Position numbers and translations under genes: made by a program. The notes below the pieces were generated by a model, which ran no database searches, had not been told where the DNA came from, and saw nothing but the letters and a program-made list of their open reading frames with translations. This document shows positions 6,115-7,941 of a stretch of 7,941 bases of DNA, in pieces. The stretch's first letter is position 1; each line of letters opens with the position of its first letter. Source of the stretch: an archaeon (lineage in GTDB: Archaea > Iainarchaeota > Iainarchaeia > Iainarchaeales > Iainarchaeaceae); contig JANLHD010000018.1 of assembly GCA_024653865.1 (NCBI GenBank), positions 1-7,941 on the forward strand. Direction: 5' to 3'.

Positions 6115-6539
6115 CGTATGGTTGGGCTTTGGTTGTAATTGTAATCGTGATTGCCGCACTCGTATTCCTAATCCAGCCTTCACAGGTTGGCGGGAACACT
6201 TGTTCGACGACCTCGGGAATACTCATTACAAACCACCAGCTGCTTGGCTCAACGGATGATTTGACCCTAATACTGTCAAACCAGACCGCGGCGTCATTGA
6301 CAAACGTTGACATGAACGTAACAGGAACTATTGGAGGAACCAGCATCACGGACTCGAACACATTACTGTCATTGGGCACAACCGCTACAACAACAGCAGT
6401 GGATTTGAGCACAGTGCAAGCAGGAGTGTTTGATGTCGCATCAGGTTCAACATACTCACTGCAGGTCACCTTCAACTACAACGACAGGGACGGCCTTGAG
6501 AGAAGCGTAACCTCGACATGCAACGGAACAGCAAGCTGA
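6066..6539 (+). CDS. type IV pilin-like protein with class III signal peptide
   Basis: A 157-residue prepilin-like protein. The N-terminus has a short basic leader MFSRKQKG, then QSALEYLMTYGWA and a Val/Ile-rich helix to about residue 36. This is the archaeal class III signal peptide: cleavage by an EppA/PibD-type prepilin peptidase is expected after Gly8, leaving Gln at +1 and Glu at +5. The rest is a Thr/Ser-rich, beta-prone head with cysteines at 46 and 152 placed to form a disulfide joining its ends, and three N-x-S/T sequons (Asn 72, 84, 153). It would be assembled into a pilus or surface filament, plausibly with the F-domain proteins encoded just downstream on the other strand. It has its own TATA box, strong ribosome binding site and terminator. 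Asn is always AAC and Gly is often GGA, unlike coaE, consistent with high expression. Whether it is a major or minor pilin is unknown. Confidence 0.9.
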   Translation: MFSRKQKGQSALEYLMTYGWALVVIVIVIAALVFLIQPSQVGGNTCSTTSGILITNHQLLGSTDDLTLILSNQTAASLTNVDMNVTGTIGGTSITDSNTLLSLGTTATTTAVDLSTVQAGVFDVASGSTYSLQVTFNYNDRDGLERSVTSTCNGTAS

Positions 6540-6562
6540 ATAATTCAAATAATTTTTTGAGG

Positions 6563-6606
6563 GATTGGGACTTGGGTCCCAATCACACTCCTATTTTTTA
6601 TTTTTT
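6563..6606 (+). terminator. hairpin plus T-rich tract after the pilin gene
   Basis: A perfect 9-base stem, GATTGGGAC (6563-6571) with GTCCCAATC (6576-6584), closes a TTGG loop 23 bases after the pilin stop. Ten bases later come two T runs (6594-6599 and 6601-6606 with one A between). Archaea need only the T tract; the hairpin may also protect the mRNA 3' end. Confidence 0.7.
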
Positions 6607-6614
6607 AAAAAAAA
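6607..6614 (-). terminator. oligo-T tract ending the F-domain gene pair
   Basis: On the minus strand an uninterrupted T8 run lies about 47 bases after the TAG at 6663-6661. It directly abuts the T tract used by the convergent pilin gene, so the region serves as a two-way terminator. Confidence 0.45.
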
Positions 6615-6660
6615 GCAATTTACACTTTAGATTTTGAAGCCCTTCTGAAATTGTTTGGCC

Positions 6661-7662
6661 CTACACGAGGTTCCCGAAGAAGGTGCCGAGCAAAAATCTC
6701 ACGGAGTAGAACACGATGAGCGCGGCAATCGTGAGGGGGATTACGAATTTTAACCCATTGATTTCCTTGCCTGTGTTAATTACGCCTATTGTGAACGAGG
6801 AAAAGAGCGTGGTGAGCACGAGCATTATGATGGAAAATGTCACGATAAATTCGGGGGAAACAAGGCTCTTGTTGCCGGAGGCAAAACCCATGGCGGGGCC
6901 AAGGCCCGCGCCCTGAATGCTGGCGGGGTCTATTGTGGGGGTTGAGGCTATTTGCTTCGAGAGAACCTCCACAATAAAAGAGCTCACGCCGAACAATAGC
7001 GGGGCGCCGAAAACCGCGGAGAAGAGTATGAGAAGAATGTATATGGAGATGTTGGAGCGCACTTCGTCCTGGAGAGAATTTTGGTCCTTGAGGTCGTCGG
7101 AGAGCTGGAAGAGCAAATCGGAAATCTGGCCTCCGCTCTTGATTCCTTCCGATATTAGCCACATTGTTTTTTCCAGAACTGGCGAATTTATTTTGGAGCC
7201 GATGTCCTTTAGCACTTCCTCTATTCTTTCCCCCGAGGCGATTCGCTTGCTCGCATTGCGCAGCTCTATTTGAAGCGGCCCGAATTCGTCGCGTCCCGCG
7301 ACAAAGAGCGCGCGCTCTGTTGTGAGGCCGCTTTTCATGTTCGAGGCAACAAGGCGTAGGGCATCGGGCAAGATTGCCTCAACGTATCTTCCCTTTGATT
7401 CAGAACTGAGCCTTAGCAGGGCGAATGCGAGGAATATTATTCCGAAAAAAACCACGGCGAATGCAATTGCGGGATGGGTGAATGCGAACACGTACGCGTT
7501 GAAGGCTGCGCCCAGGCCGAGGAAGAGTGCGAAGAGGAACAAAAAGCCGGTGAAGCGGCGCTTGTCCATGTCGATGCCGTTGTAATTGAGGAGCTTTCCG
7601 AACGATTCGACGATTCCTTTGGGAATTAAAATTGTCATTCGCGAGTAAACCAATTCAATCAC
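6661..7662 (-). CDS. type II secretion system F-domain (TadC/FlaJ-like) membrane protein
   Basis: A 333-residue integral membrane protein, the platform subunit of archaeal type IV pilus or related machinery, expected to contact the assembly ATPase on the cytoplasmic side. Predicted membrane segments lie at about 37-60, 64-86, 206-235, 270-294 and 305-328. The F domain covers about 94-228: a cytoplasmic helical bundle with LPDALRLVASNMKSGLT (98-114) and SGGQISDLL (176-184), typical of TadB/TadC proteins, leading into the third membrane segment. Length suits a TadC-type protein (about 300). The start is not certain: GTG at 7662 overlaps the upstream gene by 8 bases and gives 333 residues, while ATG at 7638 would give 325. 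A GGTGAT sequence at 7663-7658 could be the ribosome binding site for a still later TTG. It converges on the pilin gene. Confidence 0.88.
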   Translation of the reverse strand: MIELVYSRMTILIPKGIVESFGKLLNYNGIDMDKRRFTGFLFLFALFLGLGAAFNAYVFAFTHPAIAFAVVFFGIIFLAFALLRLSSESKGRYVEAILPDALRLVASNMKSGLTTERALFVAGRDEFGPLQIELRNASKRIASGERIEEVLKDIGSKINSPVLEKTMWLISEGIKSGGQISDLLFQLSDDLKDQNSLQDEVRSNISIYILLILFSAVFGAPLLFGVSSFIVEVLSKQIASTPTIDPASIQGAGLGPAMGFASGNKSLVSPEFIVTFSIIMLVLTTLFSSFTIGVINTGKEINGLKFVIPLTIAALIVFYSVRFLLGTFFGNLV

Positions 7663-7941
7663 CCAAGAGGCTTGGCCTTGAAGATTTTATTATTCCCAGG
7701 TACATGAATTGGCCTATTACGATGAACACCAAAAGGCCCCAGAACACGTTTTCGCCGATTTGTATTTGGGGAAAGCTCGCGAGTATTATCAAAAATGTGA
7801 GCCCCATTGAGGGGATTATGGCGCCTAGCATCATGTAGAGCAAAGAAAGCAGCTTCAGGGAGTTCCCGTATTTTCTCACCTGGTTTGCCTTTTCCTTTGA
7901 GAGGTCGTCGACTAGCGAGCCCATTATGAGGCTAATGTCAG
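7655..7941 (-). CDS. second F-domain (TadC/FlaJ-like) membrane protein, C-terminal part only
   Basis: The frame is open from the right edge with no stop, so the true start lies outside the window; a Met at 7924 is internal. The visible 94 residues hold a polar helix (SLVDDLSKEKANQVRKYG) then two membrane segments (about LKLLSLLYMMLGAIIPSMGL onward, and VFWGLLVFIVIGQFMYLGII). Polar helix, membrane segment and a Gly/Pro turn resemble the end of an F domain. The TGA at 7657-7655 overlaps the next gene by 8 bases. Tandem F-domain genes of this kind are usual in archaeal pilus and archaellum-like loci, often after a secretion ATPase gene, which would lie to the right. Confidence 0.7.
   Translation of the reverse strand, partial: DISLIMGSLVDDLSKEKANQVRKYGNSLKLLSLLYMMLGAIIPSMGLTFLIILASFPQIQIGENVFWGLLVFIVIGQFMYLGIIKSSRPSLLGD

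Noticed and set aside
6038..6475. Minus-strand frame opposite the pilin
   Set aside because: Val/Ser/Thr-rich shadow of the pilin, with no supporting start signals.

Overview
The window looks archaeal, probably from a small-genome DPANN-type lineage such as Diapherotrites or a relative. This lineage is an inference from sequence style, not a database match. Supporting signs are a class III (EppA/PibD-type) pilin signal peptide, a pair of archaeal TadC/FlaJ-like membrane proteins, TATA-like boxes placed for leaderless or short-leader transcripts, oligo-T termination tracts, and a large secreted Cys-rich protein with many N-glycosylation sequons and a C-terminal membrane anchor. Coding is dense, with no gene-free stretch longer than about 140 bases.

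Left block (1-4788, all minus strand, read right to left): a phosphomannomutase/phosphoglucomutase (4788-3421) is followed after 133 bases by a 971-residue single-pass surface protein (3287-372). The surface protein overlaps by ATGA with a second secreted protein (375-1) that leaves the window. The two secreted proteins appear to share a related N-terminal domain, so they look like tandem paralogues of a cell-surface operon. The mutase could supply activated sugars for their glycosylation, but that link is only contextual.

Middle block (4889-6539, plus strand): coaE and coaD overlap by one base (TGATG) and encode the last two steps of coenzyme A synthesis. Both enzymes are of the bacterial type, whereas most archaea use unrelated or distantly related enzymes for these steps. 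Next comes a type IV pilin-like protein with its own strong TATA box and Shine-Dalgarno sequence, and a hairpin plus T-tract behind it.

Right block (7941-6661, minus strand): two overlapping genes for polytopic type II secretion F-domain (TadC/FlaJ-like) proteins, the first cut by the window edge. They converge on the pilin gene and probably form the membrane platform of a pilus or secretion machine; the partner ATPase is expected beyond the right edge. No tRNA, rRNA, CRISPR array, transposase or insertion sequence was seen.
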